From: Bdellovibrionales bacterium
GTDB taxonomy: Bacteria > Bdellovibrionota > Bdellovibrionia > Bdellovibrionales > UBA1609
Reading direction: 5' to 3'
Assembly (NCBI GenBank): GCA_026648125.1
Contig: JAPKGD010000089.1
Coordinates: 1-6,952 of the forward strand
Length of the DNA: 6,952 bases
Shown here: piece by piece, positions 5,695-6,952 of the stretch
How positions within the stretch are numbered: position 1 is the stretch's first letter
Layout: every line of letters begins with the position of its first letter
Position numbers and translations under genes: made by a program
The notes under the pieces: generated by a model
What the model was told of the DNA's origin: nothing
The model's input: the letters and a program-made list of their open reading frames with translations, nothing else
The model's database searches: none

Positions 5695-6807
5695 TTAAAA
5701 CTTGGCTGCAAAATCGATCTGGGTACGGCGGTAATCCAAATTCGAAGAACTTAGGAGATAGTGGTAAGCCAAATGGGATGCACCAATTGTAATTCGCTTG
5801 GTGAGTCCATACTTTACTTGAAGAGTGATTCCACGTGAATCATTGGGCCCTGCCACGTCACTGTCGGCTAAACCTGCCAATAAGGAATCTCTTTCGGCGT
5901 ACCGGATGATGGCCATGGCCTTCCAGTCTTTTGGAGCTTTTATCGTTCCCCAGTGAGCTCCAACCGCAAAGGCTTTGTTTGCATCGCTCGCCGCAAAATT
6001 AGCCACGGCTTCCGCAGTAAAGCCCAAGGGTCGGCTTGAGAGTTTTAGTTCATAACCAAACACGCCCACGTTAAATTCTTCATCATAGACCGAAGTTGCA
6101 CCCACAGTTCTAGACGAGTTGCCACCAAAGCCACTGGTTCGGATGGCTGGATGGCCTTCGATGTTAGTCACCGAATACAATCCAAACGCCGCGGTCCAGG
6201 GATTCTCGCCCTCCGACTTTTTAAATCCGGCCTGTACCCCAAGGAGTCCCGCATCGGTGGAGTCAGAGACAGCTCCATGAGAAGATCTCTCCGCAATCCA
6301 CTGGGCCTGTCCCAAAATAAAGAGTTGCCCATTGCTCTTTGAAGTCGACCATCGAGCACCTAAGCCCTCTGGAGTATAATCTTCATCAAAAACCAATTGG
6401 TGCCCTGATGGCTGCCACCATAGGTTCTCCATTTTTCCGAGACGAAGTTCGGCTCCATCCCTCGGCTGCCAACGAAAGTAGGCCATATCAACCCAAAAGG
6501 CCTTATTGCCACCCGCTTCAGATAGAGTTTGATTGGTTGAAATCGCCGACTCATTGGAATTCTCACCCGTAGCGAAGCGTCCTATCACCGACCATTGTTC
6601 ATCCAGTTCAGTGGAGAGTCCCAGGCGCAATCGAATACGATCGCGGTATCGATCTGTGGCGTTATCTACCCTAATTTCCTCGTGGCGGTAGCGAAGGTCG
6701 CCAGACCAATTGATCTTTGGCAAACCCTCCTCTGCTTTTCCAGCAACCGACATCGCCAATAGTGTGCCCAGAGCTCCCGCTCTCATATTGTTCAAATTCA
6801 ATTTCAT
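5695..6807 (-). CDS. Outer-membrane beta-barrel protein, putative porin (Porin_5-like)
   Basis: A complete 370-residue exported protein. Residues 1-25 form a signal peptide: basic start, hydrophobic core AGALGTLLAMSVAG, likely cleavage after A25 (GKA|EE). The mature part opens with WSGDLRYRHEEIRVDN...YRDRIRLRLGLSTEL, and continues with STNQTLSE, a GKMENLWWQPSGHQLVFDEDYTPEGL-like segment and alternating amphipathic strands. It ends in phenylalanine (IDFAAKF), the usual C-terminal signal for outer-membrane insertion by the BAM complex. These segments match the putative-porin family (Pfam Porin_5), common in delta-proteobacteria and Bdellovibrio-like bacteria. The substrate is unknown. ATG 6807 is preceded by AGGGGA (minus strand, 6816-6811) at rather short spacing; a later ATG (codon 8) would spoil the signal peptide. 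It lies 9 bp after the upstream gene, so the two probably form an operon. Confidence 0.9.
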   Translation of the reverse strand: MKLNLNNMRAGALGTLLAMSVAGKAEEGLPKINWSGDLRYRHEEIRVDNATDRYRDRIRLRLGLSTELDEQWSVIGRFATGENSNESAISTNQTLSEAGGNKAFWVDMAYFRWQPRDGAELRLGKMENLWWQPSGHQLVFDEDYTPEGLGARWSTSKSNGQLFILGQAQWIAERSSHGAVSDSTDAGLLGVQAGFKKSEGENPWTAAFGLYSVTNIEGHPAIRTSGFGGNSSRTVGATSVYDEEFNVGVFGYELKLSSRPLGFTAEAVANFAASDANKAFAVGAHWGTIKAPKDWKAMAIIRYAERDSLLAGLADSDVAGPNDSRGITLQVKYGLTKRITIGASHLAYHYLLSSSNLDYRRTQIDFAAKF

Positions 6808-6816
6808 CTTTCCCCT

Positions 6817-6951
6817 TTAATTTTTTCCTTCTAATGCATTCATCACTAAACGTTTGGAAATGCGGGCCTTAGGCACTTCCATGTCGAACCACCGAGAAAC
6901 AGTGTCTTCAGTTCCAATCCCATGCATATAATTGTAAACAGCCCGTCTGAG
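6817..6951 (-). CDS. C-terminal fragment of an unrecognised gene upstream of the porin
   Basis: On the minus strand one frame is open from the right edge to a TAA at 6819-6817, giving 44 residues that begin LRRAVYNYMHGIGTED and end KRLVMNALEGKN. The fragment is hydrophilic, rich in charged residues and predicted mostly helical, with no signal peptide or membrane segment. I do not recognise the family. An internal ATG exists at the ninth codon, but with no visible ribosome-binding site, so the gene more likely starts outside the window. Its stop codon directly precedes the porin Shine-Dalgarno (TAAAGGGG), leaving only 9 bp to the porin ATG; this tight spacing is the main reason to believe it is a real gene in an operon with the porin. 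Confidence 0.6.
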   Translation of the reverse strand, partial: LRRAVYNYMHGIGTEDTVSRWFDMEVPKARISKRLVMNALEGKN

Positions 6952-6952
6952 G

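Overview
The window looks like chromosomal DNA of a Gram-negative bacterium of moderate GC content. The mix of genes (an NhaR-like LysR regulator beside an Alx/TerC protein, HtpX, and a Porin_5-type barrel) together with the codon use would fit a Bdellovibrio-like member of the Bdellovibrionota. That assignment is inference only; no rRNA or lineage-specific marker is present.

Layout. Bases 1-2499, plus strand, are the end of a surface-polysaccharide or nucleotide-sugar locus: the C-terminal fragment of a membrane protein (probably a glycosyltransferase), a complete extended-SDR sugar epimerase/dehydratase-type enzyme (349-1380), and directly abutting it a complete DegT/DnrJ/EryC1/StrS PLP sugar aminotransferase (1381-2499). 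The last two probably act on the same sugar precursor. The aminotransferase converges on an NhaR-like LysR regulator (minus, 2594-3499). The whole gap between the two stop codons is filled by a 96-bp, multiply nested inverted repeat (2498-2593), the most unusual structure in the window.

A 108-bp divergent intergenic region with dyad symmetry separates the LysR gene from an Alx/TerC-family membrane protein (plus, 3608-4633), probably a metal (manganese) exporter or pH-responsive protein. The regulator is a natural candidate to control it. A leader with overlapping TATCG inverted repeats precedes htpX (4726-5625), a membrane zinc metalloprotease of envelope quality control. htpX converges on a Porin_5-like outer-membrane barrel gene (minus, 5695-6807) across a strong bidirectional terminator. 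The porin follows, 9 bp downstream, an unrecognised gene whose last 44 codons are at the right edge on the minus strand.

Most of the window is ordinary core or envelope gene content. No CRISPR array, transposase, prophage gene, tRNA or rRNA is visible. The best candidate for something undescribed is the 96-bp nested palindrome at 2498-2593.
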